62,291 bases of DNA. Origin: Olivibacter sitiensis DSM 17696 (GTDB lineage Bacteria; Bacteroidota; Bacteroidia; Sphingobacteriales; Sphingobacteriaceae). Positions 1 through 9,403 of this stretch are shown in pieces. The stretch covers positions 1-62,291 of the forward strand of contig NZ_ATZA01000036.1 in NCBI RefSeq assembly GCF_000427965.1. Direction: 5' to 3'. The notes below the pieces were generated by a model that saw nothing but the letters and a program-made list of their open reading frames with translations, had not been told where the DNA came from and made no database searches. Each line of letters opens with the position of its first letter. Position 1 is the first letter of the stretch. The translations under genes and the position numbers were made by a program.

Positions 1-385
<385 letters not shown>

Positions 386-566
386 AAATCTGTTTCTCTT
401 GTTTTGTTCTTGATCACGAATCACTTCGTTTTGCATGAATGCTTGCTGTCTTTTCCAATATTCCAAAGAACCTTTTTGCCTCCGCTTCGCGCTTCGGCCT
501 CGTGAAATAAGCGCCTTCATTGGCTCCCCATTCCTGATTTCAGATCCGCAATTCCTTTCTTGCGGG
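386..566 (-). other. rRNA leader transcript region
   Basis: This is the sequence between the predicted transcription start (about 566) and the 16S 5' end. It contains GC-rich blocks, for example around 480-515, amid AT-rich DNA, as expected for rRNA leaders with processing and antitermination elements. Individual elements were not resolved. No open reading frame is supported here. Confidence 0.5.
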
Positions 567-569
567 CTG

Positions 570-601
570 CAAAGGTAACAACTTACATTATACCGTGCAA
601 A
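570..601 (-). promoter_or_regulatory. rRNA operon promoter (Bacteroidota primary sigma type)
   Basis: Read on the minus strand, TTTG (601-598) is followed after exactly 20 nt by TACCTTTG (577-570). This matches the Bacteroidota primary-sigma consensus TTTG / TAnnTTTG (-33/-7). The predicted start is about 566, giving a leader of roughly 180 nt before 16S. This is the cleanest promoter in the window and serves as the internal reference for the others. Confidence 0.75.
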
Positions 602-830
602 TGTTTTTTATTTTTTTATTTACACCATTCCATTATTTGTTGTCCATGGCCATTTTCCTCCTACTATCCGTGCACTATATATAATAGAACATATAATAAC
701 ATACAACCTAACACATCTCATAAATAACAAACATACCGACGTCCCTTATTTATCCCTTATATTATATTAAAGTTAGTCCATATTGCAAATCACCTGATCA
801 TAAAACAAACTTCATTCAGGAAAACAAAGG
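602..830. other. AT-rich intergenic region between rrn and dnaA, no gene seen
   Basis: Very AT-rich sequence with short homopolymer runs. I looked for DnaA boxes (TTATNCACA) here and up to 1145. Only one near match was found (TGTGGAAAA around 954), so an origin of replication is not supported. No gene, tRNA or strong hairpin is visible. Confidence 0.5.
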
Positions 831-1100
831 CTACCCATACAAAGTGCAAATGAAGTAAAACACTAATATATCAATAAAAGCATTTGCTAAATCCGTTTCA
901 AAAAACAGCGAAATAGCCGCCAAAAAATATTTAAATACAAGTCGATGTGGAAAAAAATGACTGCAAAAAAGCACTAGCAGTGCAAGGTAGCCGATAAATA
1001 TATAAATCACTGAAAAACTGAACGTTACATTTTTTTTTATTTTTAATTTTTTAAGTAGATTTTTTTTTTGAAATTCGAAACTCGGACAGGTTATTAACAT
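831..1100 (-). CDS. possible small membrane protein, divergent from dnaA
   Basis: An 89-residue reading frame of unknown family. It has a lysine-rich N-terminus (about residues 12-24) followed by two hydrophobic stretches (about residues 28-47 and 57-88), so it would be a small inner-membrane protein. It is kept rather than discarded because a full Shine-Dalgarno sequence, AGGAGG, sits 7 nt upstream of its ATG on the minus strand. That is unusual in Bacteroidota, where SD motifs are generally weak. The region is very AT-rich, which can itself create hydrophobic frames, so the gene may be spurious. It starts only 45 bp from the dnaA start codon, implying overlapping divergent promoters if real. 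Confidence 0.35.
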   Translation of the reverse strand: MLITCPSFEFQKKNLLKKLKIKKNVTFSFSVIYIFIGYLALLVLFCSHFFPHRLVFKYFLAAISLFFETDLANAFIDILVFYFICTLYG

Positions 1101-1145
1101 TTTGTCCTCCTATAATTGATAATCAGTTTATTAATGATATACAGT

Positions 1146-2576
1146 ATGGAAAAAACATGTACGAGTGTCTGGAATTGTTGTCTTGAAATCATAAAAGACA
1201 ACATACCGGCACAAAGTTTTAAGACGTGGTTTGAACCAATTAAAGCTTTACGTTTGGATGGAAATGTTTTAACCATACAGGTACCAAGTCTTTTTTTTTA
1301 TGAGTGGTTGGAAGAGCACTATGTGGGGTTATTGAGAAAAACAGTCAAAAAGCAACTTGGTGATGCCGGACGGCTGGAATACAACATCGTTGTTGAAAAA
1401 TCGTCAAAAAGCATGGCGCCCTATACTACCAATATGCCATCCAACGGCAACGGCGCCGAAGGAAAAAGGCAATCGATACCAGTTCCTGTCACCATAAATA
1501 AGGATATCAAAAATCCATTTGTCATTCCAGGACTAAAAAAACTACAGGTAGACCCCCAGCTGAACCAAAATTACACCTTCGACAACTTTATAGAGGGAGA
1601 ATGCAATAGGCTTGCTCGCTCTGCGGGATTTGCTGTTGCGCAAAAGCCCGGAGGAACTTCATTCAATCCTTTAATGATATATGGAGGTGTGGGCCTAGGA
1701 AAAACACATTTGGCACAGGCGATAGGAAATGAGGTAAAAAGGAATTTACCTGACAAATTGGTCATCTATGTGTCTTGTGAAAAATTCTGCCAGCAATTTG
1801 TCGACTCCCTTAAGAACAATACCATTAATGATTTCGTAAATTTCTACCAGGCAATGGATGTCATCATCATGGATGACGTGCACAATTTTGCGGGTAAAGA
1901 GCGAACACAAGATATTTTCTTCCATATATTCAACCACCTACACCAATCTGGTAAACAGGTTATACTGACATCAGACAAAGCGCCAAAAGATTTGGCCGGT
2001 CTAGAAGAGCGCCTACTAAGCCGTTTTAAATGGGGCTTATCTGCAGACATGCAGGTACCCGATCTCGAAACGAGGATGGCCATTCTCAAAAAGAAAATGT
2101 ATGCCGATGGCATCAACTTGCCTGAAGAAGTAGTAGAATATGTCGCTCACAACATTGACAATAATGTACGCGAACTTGAGGGCGCCATGGTTTCATTATT
2201 AGCCCAAGCAACCCTAAATAAAAAAGATATAGACCTCGGCTTGGCCAAATCCATGCTGCGCAATTTCATAAAGAACACCCAAAAAGAAATATCTATCGAT
2301 TATATCCAAAAGCTAGTTTGTGAATACTTTGAGGTGCCCGTGGACATGGTAAAATCCAAAACGCGCAAGCGGGAGATTGTTCAAGCCAGGCAAATTTCCA
2401 TGTATTTGGCAAAGAATCACACGAAGACTTCCTTAAAATCTATTGGTGCTTTCTTCGGCGGTCGGGACCATTCCACGGTGATATATGCCTGCCAAACGGT
2501 GGAAGACCTGATCGATACAGACAAAACATTCAAATCCTATGTTCAAGATATACAGAAAAAGTTGAAAATGGGATAA
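1146..2576 (+). CDS. dnaA: chromosomal replication initiator protein DnaA
   Basis: DnaA binds DnaA boxes at oriC and opens the duplex for DnaB loading. The 476-residue protein has the N-terminal domain I (residues 1 to about 80, opening MEKTCTSVW), a short linker, and an AAA+ domain with Walker A GGVGLGKTH (about 179-187) and Walker B VIIMDDVH (about 238-245). Its C-terminal domain IV has the DnaA signature GGRDHSTV (about 437-444). The start is set at the ATG at 1146, because the ten residues available upstream are not part of the family's N-terminus and 1146 gives the usual MEKT opening. It is monocistronic and ends at a strong hairpin terminator. No DnaA-box cluster is visible next to it. 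Confidence 0.98.
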   Translation: MEKTCTSVWNCCLEIIKDNIPAQSFKTWFEPIKALRLDGNVLTIQVPSLFFYEWLEEHYVGLLRKTVKKQLGDAGRLEYNIVVEKSSKSMAPYTTNMPSNGNGAEGKRQSIPVPVTINKDIKNPFVIPGLKKLQVDPQLNQNYTFDNFIEGECNRLARSAGFAVAQKPGGTSFNPLMIYGGVGLGKTHLAQAIGNEVKRNLPDKLVIYVSCEKFCQQFVDSLKNNTINDFVNFYQAMDVIIMDDVHNFAGKERTQDIFFHIFNHLHQSGKQVILTSDKAPKDLAGLEERLLSRFKWGLSADMQVPDLETRMAILKKKMYADGINLPEEVVEYVAHNIDNNVRELEGAMVSLLAQATLNKKDIDLGLAKSMLRNFIKNTQKEISIDYIQKLVCEYFEVPVDMVKSKTRKREIVQARQISMYLAKNHTKTSLKSIGAFFGGRDHSTVIYACQTVEDLIDTDKTFKSYVQDIQKKLKMG

Positions 2577-2589
2577 GTGTTCCAGTTAA

Positions 2590-2624
2590 AACAGAAAAGG
2601 GAGCTTTTAGCTCCCTTTTCTGTT
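2590..2624 (+). terminator. bidirectional intrinsic terminator between dnaA and hsp20
   Basis: Perfect 16-bp inverted repeat (2590-2605 with 2609-2624), 3-nt loop, with A and T tracts forming the outer part of both arms. It sits 13 nt after the dnaA stop codon and 31 nt beyond the end of the convergent hsp20 gene, so it can serve both. Confidence 0.85.
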
Positions 2625-2655
2625 AACATATCTCTATTTATTTATACGTAAATAC

Positions 2656-3099
2656 CTATTGTATCTCTATCGACTTTAAAACAGCTTTTTCTTCTTCCTT
2701 TTTAGATATTGAAACTTCCAATATACCGTTCTTGTATGCTGCTGAAATCTTGTTCACATCGGCAGATTCGGGCAAAGTAAATGACCTTGAAAAATTAGAA
2801 TAATTAAATTCTTTTCGATTATAGCATTTGCCCACTACCGTATCTTCTTCTTTTTTCTCTGCCGAAATAGTTAAGATATTTTTTTCCACTTGGATTTTTA
2901 TATCCTCCTTGTTAAAACCAGGAACAGCCATATCCACATGAAACCCTTCGTTGGACTCCGCCAAATTCACTGCTGGCACGTATTTCACTTTCTTATCAGA
3001 ATCATATTCGGCAAACAAACCATCGAACAAACTGTCTACCCAATTGTCTACACCCCTATTTTGGGACTTGTGATTAGCTACATATTTTGAAGCATTCAT
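2656..3099 (-). CDS. Hsp20/alpha-crystallin small heat-shock protein
   Basis: An ATP-independent holdase chaperone that binds unfolding cytoplasmic proteins. The 147-residue protein has an alpha-crystallin domain from about residue 45, including VDMAVPGFNKEDIKI and the late AYKNGILEVSI strand. It ends with an I-x-I type tail (KSIEIQ), the motif that docks into neighbouring subunits during oligomerisation. Length and order are standard for the family. A Shine-Dalgarno-like AAGGAG lies 8 nt before the ATG. It is convergent with dnaA and shares its terminator. Heat-shock control is expected but no operator was recognised. Confidence 0.95.
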   Translation of the reverse strand: MNASKYVANHKSQNRGVDNWVDSLFDGLFAEYDSDKKVKYVPAVNLAESNEGFHVDMAVPGFNKEDIKIQVEKNILTISAEKKEEDTVVGKCYNRKEFNYSNFSRSFTLPESADVNKISAAYKNGILEVSISKKEEEKAVLKSIEIQ

Positions 3100-3217
3100 T
3101 TTTTTATCTCCTTTAATTTTTCTTTAATTTTGAATTACACAAGCAACTCTTCAAAGCATATACCAATTAAGAACACAAAGAAAACAAAGACATTTTGACG
3201 CTTAAAACTCAAATAAA

Positions 3218-3673
3218 ATGACAAAAAGACACACGAACATAGATTTATCTCAATTTCACCATCATACCGATATCCAAATAAGGTTTGCAGATATGGACGC
3301 CTTTAATCATGTGAACAACGCAGTATACCTTACTTATCTGGAAATTGCACGAACCGACTACTGGCACAAAGTTATTGACTGGAACTGGGACGAGATGGGA
3401 ATCATAATTGCCCGATCCGAACTAGACTATATTCTTCCAATCACACTAACAGATCGACTAAAGGTATATGTAAAAACAACAAGAGTAGGAAAAAGCAGTT
3501 TCGACATCCATTATATATTGATTAGTACAAAAGGTACGAATACAAAAACACATGCCCTAGGAAAAACGGTATGCGTGTGCTTTGACTATAAGGCGAACAA
3601 CTCATGCGGAATACCTCAAAAGTACAAGGAAAGAATGGAAGAAGATGCCGCAGACTTTCAATTGTTTGGGTAA
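3218..3673 (+). CDS. acyl-CoA thioesterase, 4HBT/YbgC hot-dog family
   Basis: A predicted cytoplasmic thioester hydrolase acting on acyl-CoA or acyl-ACP. The 151-residue chain is a single hot-dog domain. The family motif IRFADMDAFNHVNNAVYL (about residues 21-38) contains the Asp used by 4-hydroxybenzoyl-CoA thioesterase relatives, followed by the YLEIARTDY helix. The substrate cannot be read from sequence. It lies upstream of the iscA-like gene on the same strand but with an 81-bp gap and a separate -7 box, so they are probably independent transcripts. Confidence 0.88.
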   Translation: MTKRHTNIDLSQFHHHTDIQIRFADMDAFNHVNNAVYLTYLEIARTDYWHKVIDWNWDEMGIIIARSELDYILPITLTDRLKVYVKTTRVGKSSFDIHYILISTKGTNTKTHALGKTVCVCFDYKANNSCGIPQKYKERMEEDAADFQLFG

Positions 3674-3718
3674 GGTCACAAACCTAGTTATTAAGACATA
3701 ATATCACGATATGTATGT

Positions 3719-3726
3719 TATATTTG
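3719..3726 (+). promoter_or_regulatory. -7 promoter box for the iscA-like gene
   Basis: TATATTTG fits TAnnTTTG. The predicted start is near 3730, giving a 25-nt leader. No convincing -33 TTTG is seen 20 nt upstream. Confidence 0.4.
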
Positions 3727-3754
3727 TACATTGAACTTTTAATTTTCTATTGAT

Positions 3755-4108
3755 ATGAGCACTACCGAATTGACAAGCGTAGCCCCTCTAACACTAACTG
3801 AGGGTGCTGTTAAAGAGCTTAATAAAATAAGGGAACAACAAGAAGTAGCAGAAGATTTTGGCCTGCGCGTGGGCGTACAAGGTGGGGGCTGCGCAGGCAT
3901 GAATTATATACTGGGGTTTGACCAGAAGAAAGAGGGCGATACAGAATATCTTATTTCCGGCATTAAGGTCTTTATGAATAAAGCCCATGGACTCTATCTT
4001 GCTGGCATGGAAATAGACTTTCAGAACGGACTGAATGCCAGAGGCTTCACGTTTAACAATCCGAACGCTACTAGCACCTGTGGCTGTGGCACGTCCTTCT
4101 CGGCCTAG
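3755..4108 (+). CDS. IscA/ErpA/HesB-type iron-sulfur cluster carrier
   Basis: An A-type carrier that accepts Fe-S clusters from a scaffold and passes them to apoproteins. The 117-residue chain shows the three invariant cysteines: one in GVQGGGCAGMNY (about residue 47) and the C-terminal TCGCG pair near the end. A short N-terminal extension (MSTTELTSVAP) precedes the domain. No suf or isc genes are adjacent, so this appears to be an orphan carrier. IscA, SufA and ErpA cannot be distinguished from this sequence, so no symbol is given. Confidence 0.93.
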   Translation: MSTTELTSVAPLTLTEGAVKELNKIREQQEVAEDFGLRVGVQGGGCAGMNYILGFDQKKEGDTEYLISGIKVFMNKAHGLYLAGMEIDFQNGLNARGFTFNNPNATSTCGCGTSFSA

Positions 4109-4154
4109 AAACACCTTATCAATAGTTAATGTACGGAAGGAAACTTTTTTGGCA

Positions 4155-5108
4155 TTAGCCTTGGTAAAAAGCGATTACTTTTTTAGCAAGCACATAGGCA
4201 ATCTTATAATACGATTCAAAGGTCCAACCGGCTACATGTGGAGAAAGAAGCACACGCTCGTTTGAAACTAGGTCATTGTACCAAGGAGCTTCCGAAAGAG
4301 CGGGAAATTTTTCTATTGGCAGCACATCGAATGCTGCTGCCTTTATTTTCCTTGATTCCAATGCCCTTACAACGGCAGCCACATTGACGATTTCTCCTCG
4401 CGCACCGTTCAAGAAATAAAAACTCTTTTTGAAGTTGGATATAAAATGATCATTGACGAGATTTTTAGTTTCAGCTGTGAGCGGGATATGTAAGCTCAAT
4501 ATTTCCGCCTCTGCAAACAATTCGTCCATCGATGCCTGCCTAGCATAGTGGTCAGTATAATCGGTCTTATATTTATCATAGGCCAAAACGTTGACACCAA
4601 AACCAGCCAGTTTCCTGGCCATTGCATGACCATTATTGCCGTAACCTATCAAACCAACGGTTTTCCCCATCAATTCTTCTCCCCTGTTTTCCTCCCGACG
4701 CCACAATCCGTTTCTTATCTCTTTATCGGCACGTACATAATTGTTCATCAGTGTCAAAAGCATGCCGAGCATGTGTTCGCCAACCGCATCGCGATTACCC
4801 TCAGGTGCATTCAACAGGGTGACCTCCCTTTCCTGAGCTTGATGTTCATCTATATTATCCATACCAGCTCCTCCCCTAGCTATCATTCTAAGTTGCGATG
4901 CGCAGTCTAAGAATTCCTTCCCAACTTTAAACTTAGAACGAATCACCAACCCATCGAAATCTCCAATTAAAGTCTTTGCTTCTTCCAGATCGATATCCGG
5001 TCTATAGACATACGGAATCCCAGCATCACTCAACATAGAAAGAAATATTTCATGAATATCATCTACAATCAACACATTTGGCTTCTCCAAAGGACGACCT
5101 TTTTTCAT
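4155..5108 (-). CDS. D-2-hydroxyacid dehydrogenase (phosphoglycerate-dehydrogenase-like)
   Basis: An NAD-dependent oxidoreductase of the D-isomer 2-hydroxyacid family, interconverting a 2-hydroxyacid and a 2-oxoacid in the cytoplasm. The Rossmann glycine motif is GLIGYGNNG. The substrate-binding Arg is in NGARGEIVN and the catalytic His in LSPHVAG. At about 317 residues it is a short form without the ACT/ASB regulatory domain of SerA, so it may be a phosphoglycerate, hydroxypyruvate or glyoxylate enzyme. A GTG at 5114 would give a GTGA overlap with the rsmA stop. The ATG at 5108 was preferred, and either way the two genes are translationally coupled. Confidence 0.87.
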   Translation of the reverse strand: MKKGRPLEKPNVLIVDDIHEIFLSMLSDAGIPYVYRPDIDLEEAKTLIGDFDGLVIRSKFKVGKEFLDCASQLRMIARGGAGMDNIDEHQAQEREVTLLNAPEGNRDAVGEHMLGMLLTLMNNYVRADKEIRNGLWRREENRGEELMGKTVGLIGYGNNGHAMARKLAGFGVNVLAYDKYKTDYTDHYARQASMDELFAEAEILSLHIPLTAETKNLVNDHFISNFKKSFYFLNGARGEIVNVAAVVRALESRKIKAAAFDVLPIEKFPALSEAPWYNDLVSNERVLLSPHVAGWTFESYYKIAYVLAKKVIAFYQG

Positions 5109-5110
5109 TT

Positions 5111-5893
5111 TCACTTTCTATTGGTATCTATAATATTGGTCAACACAACAAAATCAGCAACGGAGAGTCGTTCGGCACGTAGATCAAACAGCGGGCTCTC
5201 CCCCATCTTATCTTTGGGCAATAGCATGGAAAGCGCGTTGCGCAATGTCTTTCGTCTTTGATTAAATCCTGCCTTTACCACTTTCCAAAACAAGCTTTCA
5301 TTGCATGGCAATACCTGCACCTCGTTACGCTCCAAACGAATGACGCCAGAAAGTACCTTGGGCGGAGGATTAAAGGAACCTGCCTTCACGGTAAAAAGAT
5401 AATTAACACGATAATATGCTTGCAGAAACACACTTAGAATTCCGTACTCCTTAGTACCTGGCTGCGCAGTGCATCGCTCTGCAACCTCCTTCTGGAACAT
5501 ACCTACTACTTCTACTACTTGGTTTCTATTTTCTAATACCTTGAACAGTATTTGCGAAGATATATTATATGGAAAATTGCCGATGATAGCTAGCGGACCA
5601 ACAAACAATGTGGCTAAATCCATCCGTAAAAAATCGGCATGCAGCAAACGTTCTTCAAGTTCTGGATATTGACGCGACAAAAAAGCGATCGACTCCTCAT
5701 CGATGTCTACCGTATGGACAACAAACCTTTCGTCTCGAATCAAATGTTCCGTCAATATCCCCATTCCTGGCCCTACCTCCAATACTTGAGAGAATCTATT
5801 TGTAGGCTCAAGTGCTTCTACAATTCTTAATGCTATTCCCTTATCTGTTAGAAAGTGTTGTCCTAGGTGCTTTTTTGCTCTTACTTCTGCCAT
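5111..5893 (-). CDS. rsmA: 16S rRNA A1518/A1519 dimethyltransferase RsmA (KsgA)
   Basis: Uses S-adenosylmethionine to dimethylate the two adjacent adenosines in the 3' terminal hairpin of 16S rRNA during late 30S assembly. The 260-residue protein has an N-terminal KKHLGQHFLTD (about 7-17), the SAM motif LEVGPGMG (38-45) and the catalytic motif IV as NFPY (106-109; NLPY in E. coli). It is the first gene of a two-gene unit with the hydroxyacid dehydrogenase, which begins at its stop codon. A -7 box lies 18 nt upstream. Confidence 0.97.
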   Translation of the reverse strand: MAEVRAKKHLGQHFLTDKGIALRIVEALEPTNRFSQVLEVGPGMGILTEHLIRDERFVVHTVDIDEESIAFLSRQYPELEERLLHADFLRMDLATLFVGPLAIIGNFPYNISSQILFKVLENRNQVVEVVGMFQKEVAERCTAQPGTKEYGILSVFLQAYYRVNYLFTVKAGSFNPPPKVLSGVIRLERNEVQVLPCNESLFWKVVKAGFNQRRKTLRNALSMLLPKDKMGESPLFDLRAERLSVADFVVLTNIIDTNRK

Positions 5894-5910
5894 TACTATT
5901 GAATACGAGA

Positions 5911-5918
5911 CAAAGATA
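5911..5918 (-). promoter_or_regulatory. -7 promoter box for rsmA
   Basis: On the minus strand TATCTTTG (5918-5911) fits TAnnTTTG. The predicted start is near 5907, 14 nt before the rsmA ATG. No -33 TTTG is visible. Confidence 0.4.
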
Positions 5919-6001
5919 CATCATAGAAAAAGTAAAAAATAACATTTAAAATTTTATCCCACATGAATTGAGCCAACAGCGAAGGAATTGCATCCTCCAA
6001 A

Positions 6002-6033
6002 ATTGCAATCATCGTTTTTTTATATTAGGTTTG
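6002..6033 (+). promoter_or_regulatory. pdxA promoter
   Basis: ATTG (6002-6005) and TAGGTTTG (6026-6033) are separated by exactly 20 nt, the same spacing as at the rRNA promoter. The predicted start is near 6037, giving a 21-nt leader. This decides the pdxA start at 6058, because the longer upstream frame would overlap the promoter. Confidence 0.55.
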
Positions 6034-6057
6034 ACATTTGTATTACTGCAACGATAT

Positions 6058-7113
6058 ATGAGCGAAAAACTAAAGATAGGTATTAGTATCGGAGACATAA
6101 ACGGAATTGGACTGGAAATCATTATCAAATCATTAGCAGACAACCGCATTCTAGATTTCTTCACACCGATAGTATACGGCAACACTAAAGCAGCCTCTTT
6201 TCATCGCAAAACATTAGGCATTAACGATTTTAGTTTTCAGGTAATCAATACTCCTTCACAGGCGAACGACAAAAGGCCCAATATGATCAATTGCTGGCAG
6301 GAAGAGGTGAAGATAGATTTGGGAGTTGCCAACGAAATAGGCGGCAAATATGCACTAATCTCATTGGAAAGAGCAATGGAGGATCTACTTGCAGGTGAAA
6401 TTGATGCCCTCGTCACTGCCCCCATAAACAAACATGGGATACAATCTGATCGCTTTTCTTTCCCTGGCCATACCGAATATATACAAAGCAAATGTGGCGC
6501 CAGCAATTCCTTGATGTTCATGATCAGCGACGAGATTAAGATAGGTGTAGTTACAGGCCATATCCCCGTCAAAGACGTTAGTTCCAGCATCACTATCGAC
6601 AGCATTGTAGAGAAGTTGAAACTGATGGACAGCTCATTGAAACAGGATTTCTGGATTCAAAAGCCAAAGATAGCCGTCCTGGGGCTCAATCCGCATGCGG
6701 GGGACAATGGGCTAATTGGTACGGAAGAGCAAGATATCATTATCCCTGCAATAGAAAAAGCAAATGAACAGGGTATATTTACTTTTGGTCCTTATGCCGC
6801 CGACGGTCTATTTGCTGGCGATCATTATGCGAAGTTCGATGCTATACTTGCTATGTACCATGACCAAGGGCTTATTCCCTTCAAACAAATCGCATTTCAC
6901 AGTGGCGTCAATTTTACTGCTGGGCTACCTGTTGTGCGTACCTCTCCAGATCACGGTACGGGCTTCGACATCGCAGGACAAAACAAGGCAATTGAGACTT
7001 CGTTCGTAGAAGCCATTTTCTCGGCCATCCATATAGTCAAAAGAAGGAAAGAACAGGAAGAACTACTCATGAATCCCCTGAAAATCAGAAAACTTTCTAA
7101 GGACAGGGATTAG
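6058..7113 (+). CDS. pdxA: 4-hydroxythreonine-4-phosphate dehydrogenase PdxA
   Basis: Catalyses NAD-dependent oxidation and decarboxylation of 4-hydroxythreonine 4-phosphate in the DXP-dependent route to pyridoxal phosphate. The 351-residue protein opens with KIGISIGDINGIGLE and carries the three metal-binding His motifs: FPGHTEYIQ (H138), LNPHAGDNGLIG (about 225) and MYHDQGLIPFK (about 278). A further 30 residues could be read upstream from a TTG, but they lie over the promoter and are not family-like, so the ATG at 6058 is used. Its product supplies PLP, the cofactor of the exported aminotransferase downstream in this window, although no direct link is shown. Confidence 0.96.
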   Translation: MSEKLKIGISIGDINGIGLEIIIKSLADNRILDFFTPIVYGNTKAASFHRKTLGINDFSFQVINTPSQANDKRPNMINCWQEEVKIDLGVANEIGGKYALISLERAMEDLLAGEIDALVTAPINKHGIQSDRFSFPGHTEYIQSKCGASNSLMFMISDEIKIGVVTGHIPVKDVSSSITIDSIVEKLKLMDSSLKQDFWIQKPKIAVLGLNPHAGDNGLIGTEEQDIIIPAIEKANEQGIFTFGPYAADGLFAGDHYAKFDAILAMYHDQGLIPFKQIAFHSGVNFTAGLPVVRTSPDHGTGFDIAGQNKAIETSFVEAIFSAIHIVKRRKEQEELLMNPLKIRKLSKDRD

Positions 7114-7151
7114 TTAGTATATCCCAAGCTGAGACAACACGGCAACGACCA

Positions 7152-9317
7152 TTAATGTATGAACCGTTCAAAAAACTCGTAAGTCCGCAACATCTGATCT
7201 ATACGCTGCCTATTGTCGCCACTTCTGGTAATCTCGTGAGTTGCGCCCGGATGCCTTACGTACTCCACCGGCCTCCCCAGAACCTTAAGGCTCTTGTACA
7301 GCATTTCACTTTGGATGACCCCGGTACGTAGATCGTTTTCGCCATGAAATATCAAATATGGGGTATGGATATTCTGTACATAATTGATTGGCGACTCGCG
7401 ATATAAAACTTTCTCCACGTCTTTCTCCCAAGGATACCCTCCAAAATAATTTGGCACCAATCGCCATGCATTGCCTTCACCAAAAAAAGTTTTCAGATCG
7501 TACACACCTCTTTGACTGCATGCAGCCGCAAATCGTTGATCATGACCTATAATCCAACTCACCAAATATCCAGCATATGATCCCCCTGTTATAACCAATT
7601 TGGAGGTATCTGCCCACCCCTCAGCTACCGTTCTGTCCAATGCTTCCAACACGTCACTAGCCGGGCCTTCACCCCAATTATCCATATTGGCTCTCAGAAA
7701 ATCATTTCCGTATCCCCCCGACCCTCTTGGATTGCTATACACCACTCCATATCCCTGCGAACAGAAATATTGATATTCGTGCCACATGCTAAGCTCGCTT
7801 GGCCCCCACATTGCTGCCGGTCCACCATGTATCTCCAACAAAAGTGGGTACTTTTTTCCAGATTTAAATCCAACAGGCTTCATTACCCAATATTCCACAT
7901 CCATCCCTTCATCATTCGTAAAATGATGCTTCGTTGGCATACTCAACATTTTCCCGGCCAACCAGCTGGCGTTAAAAGAAGAAATGGGCTTGCTCTTTGC
8001 CATATCGCTATCTGCCACTTCTAACTCTGACGGGTTATTTACGGTTGTATGAACATATACGAGCTGCTCGCCACAAAGAATATAATCACTTATACCTTCG
8101 TCTTCCTTACTCAGCACCTCGACCTTTTTCTTACTTCCATCCAAATATTTTCTGCATAGATACAAACTTCCATTGGCCTGCTTGGTGAAATAGAGCACGC
8201 GCTCTTTATCATCCCATTTAAAGTTGGTCAAATTACGATCTTCGTCGAAAACCTCCTCACTTCCTCGTTTCCGATCTATTAGAGAATACACGGGAACATT
8301 AGGAGATCCCACCTCGGAACTCGAGACTATTAGGTAATTACCCGAATGAGACGCCGCAACAACATTAAAGCTTTTGCCAGGAGCTCCATATATTCTCTTC
8401 AGCTGTCCAGTTGAAATGGTCATTTCATAGACTTCATTTTCAAGCACTTTATCTGGATGCGATAGGGTATCTGCTTTGACATGAACGAGTAGGTGATCAT
8501 CATCCAAAAAGTAAGCATTGCTAAAAGTCCTGAAACCTTTTGTCAAAGCAACGGGCCGTTCTTCTGATGCGAAATTCCATCTCATTAAATGACCGATCCG
8601 CATTTCGGATGTGGTATTTGCCTCTCCTTGAAATTGTAATTTATTGATGACTTTTGCTTTACTATCGTGGACATTTTTTTGGAGATAGGCTCTGATTTCG
8701 TCTAAATTACCATCGGGATTTGCCTTTTCTTTATTTGGCACCAACGACTCATCACCTTTATAACCAGGTTTTTCGTCTGACCAAGTAGGCAACGCTCCAT
8801 GTGAATTAAACACTGTGTCCTCTACCAGGTCCTCAACGTTCATGGACACCGAAAAAATCATGGTTTGACCATTTGGACTCCATATCGGGTTACTTACTCC
8901 ATAGGAAAAATCTGTCATTTGCTTGGCTTCACCACCGTCTAATGGCAAGGAAAAAAGTTGATTTTTGCCATCCACTCGCTTCAGGAACAATATGCAACTG
9001 CCGCTTGGATCAAAACCAATCATATTTTTACTTTCATCGGCATAAGTCATTTGCCTGATAGACGTTTTATCTCTCAAACTCCCTATCCACAATTGACTAT
9101 CATAATCAAAATCTACTTCACTCCCTTTACGAGGCTTTATGCTATTTACTTCGAAAGCAAACATGGATTTGTCTTGAAGATTGACCTGAAGATTCCCTAC
9201 CCTCTGAAGCTTAACCATGTCGGTTACTTTGATGAGTTCCTTTTCTTGTCCTATAGCAGGAACAACCAATAAGAATACAGCAAAAAAAGAGAAAAATGAA
9301 AATTTAGTTTTGGTCAT
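7152..9317 (-). CDS. exported S9-family prolyl oligopeptidase (acylaminoacyl/dipeptidyl peptidase type)
   Basis: A serine peptidase predicted to cleave short peptides in the periplasm or at the cell surface. The 721-residue chain begins with a signal peptide (hydrophobic core FFSFFAVFLLVVPAIG, cleavage near residue 23). A beta-propeller of about 430 residues follows, then the alpha/beta-hydrolase domain. The catalytic Ser is in GGSYAGY (about 577), Asp in HGENDLRTG (about 659) and His in GATHE (about 691). It is convergent with pdxA across a 38-bp gap and has no obvious operon partner. It may act with the peptidases further along the same strand. Confidence 0.92.
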   Translation of the reverse strand: MTKTKFSFFSFFAVFLLVVPAIGQEKELIKVTDMVKLQRVGNLQVNLQDKSMFAFEVNSIKPRKGSEVDFDYDSQLWIGSLRDKTSIRQMTYADESKNMIGFDPSGSCILFLKRVDGKNQLFSLPLDGGEAKQMTDFSYGVSNPIWSPNGQTMIFSVSMNVEDLVEDTVFNSHGALPTWSDEKPGYKGDESLVPNKEKANPDGNLDEIRAYLQKNVHDSKAKVINKLQFQGEANTTSEMRIGHLMRWNFASEERPVALTKGFRTFSNAYFLDDDHLLVHVKADTLSHPDKVLENEVYEMTISTGQLKRIYGAPGKSFNVVAASHSGNYLIVSSSEVGSPNVPVYSLIDRKRGSEEVFDEDRNLTNFKWDDKERVLYFTKQANGSLYLCRKYLDGSKKKVEVLSKEDEGISDYILCGEQLVYVHTTVNNPSELEVADSDMAKSKPISSFNASWLAGKMLSMPTKHHFTNDEGMDVEYWVMKPVGFKSGKKYPLLLEIHGGPAAMWGPSELSMWHEYQYFCSQGYGVVYSNPRGSGGYGNDFLRANMDNWGEGPASDVLEALDRTVAEGWADTSKLVITGGSYAGYLVSWIIGHDQRFAAACSQRGVYDLKTFFGEGNAWRLVPNYFGGYPWEKDVEKVLYRESPINYVQNIHTPYLIFHGENDLRTGVIQSEMLYKSLKVLGRPVEYVRHPGATHEITRSGDNRQRIDQMLRTYEFFERFIH

Positions 9318-9403
9318 GGCATAAAAAAATTATATAATAAAGATAGCACATTAGCTCCCAAAAGAGAAAAAGTAACGAAAATTTTATCTATGCAAATAGC
9401 TAC

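Noticed and set aside
602-1145. Possible oriC beside dnaA
   Set aside because: AT-rich and next to dnaA, but only one imperfect DnaA box (around 954) was found and no box cluster or unwinding-element arrangement.
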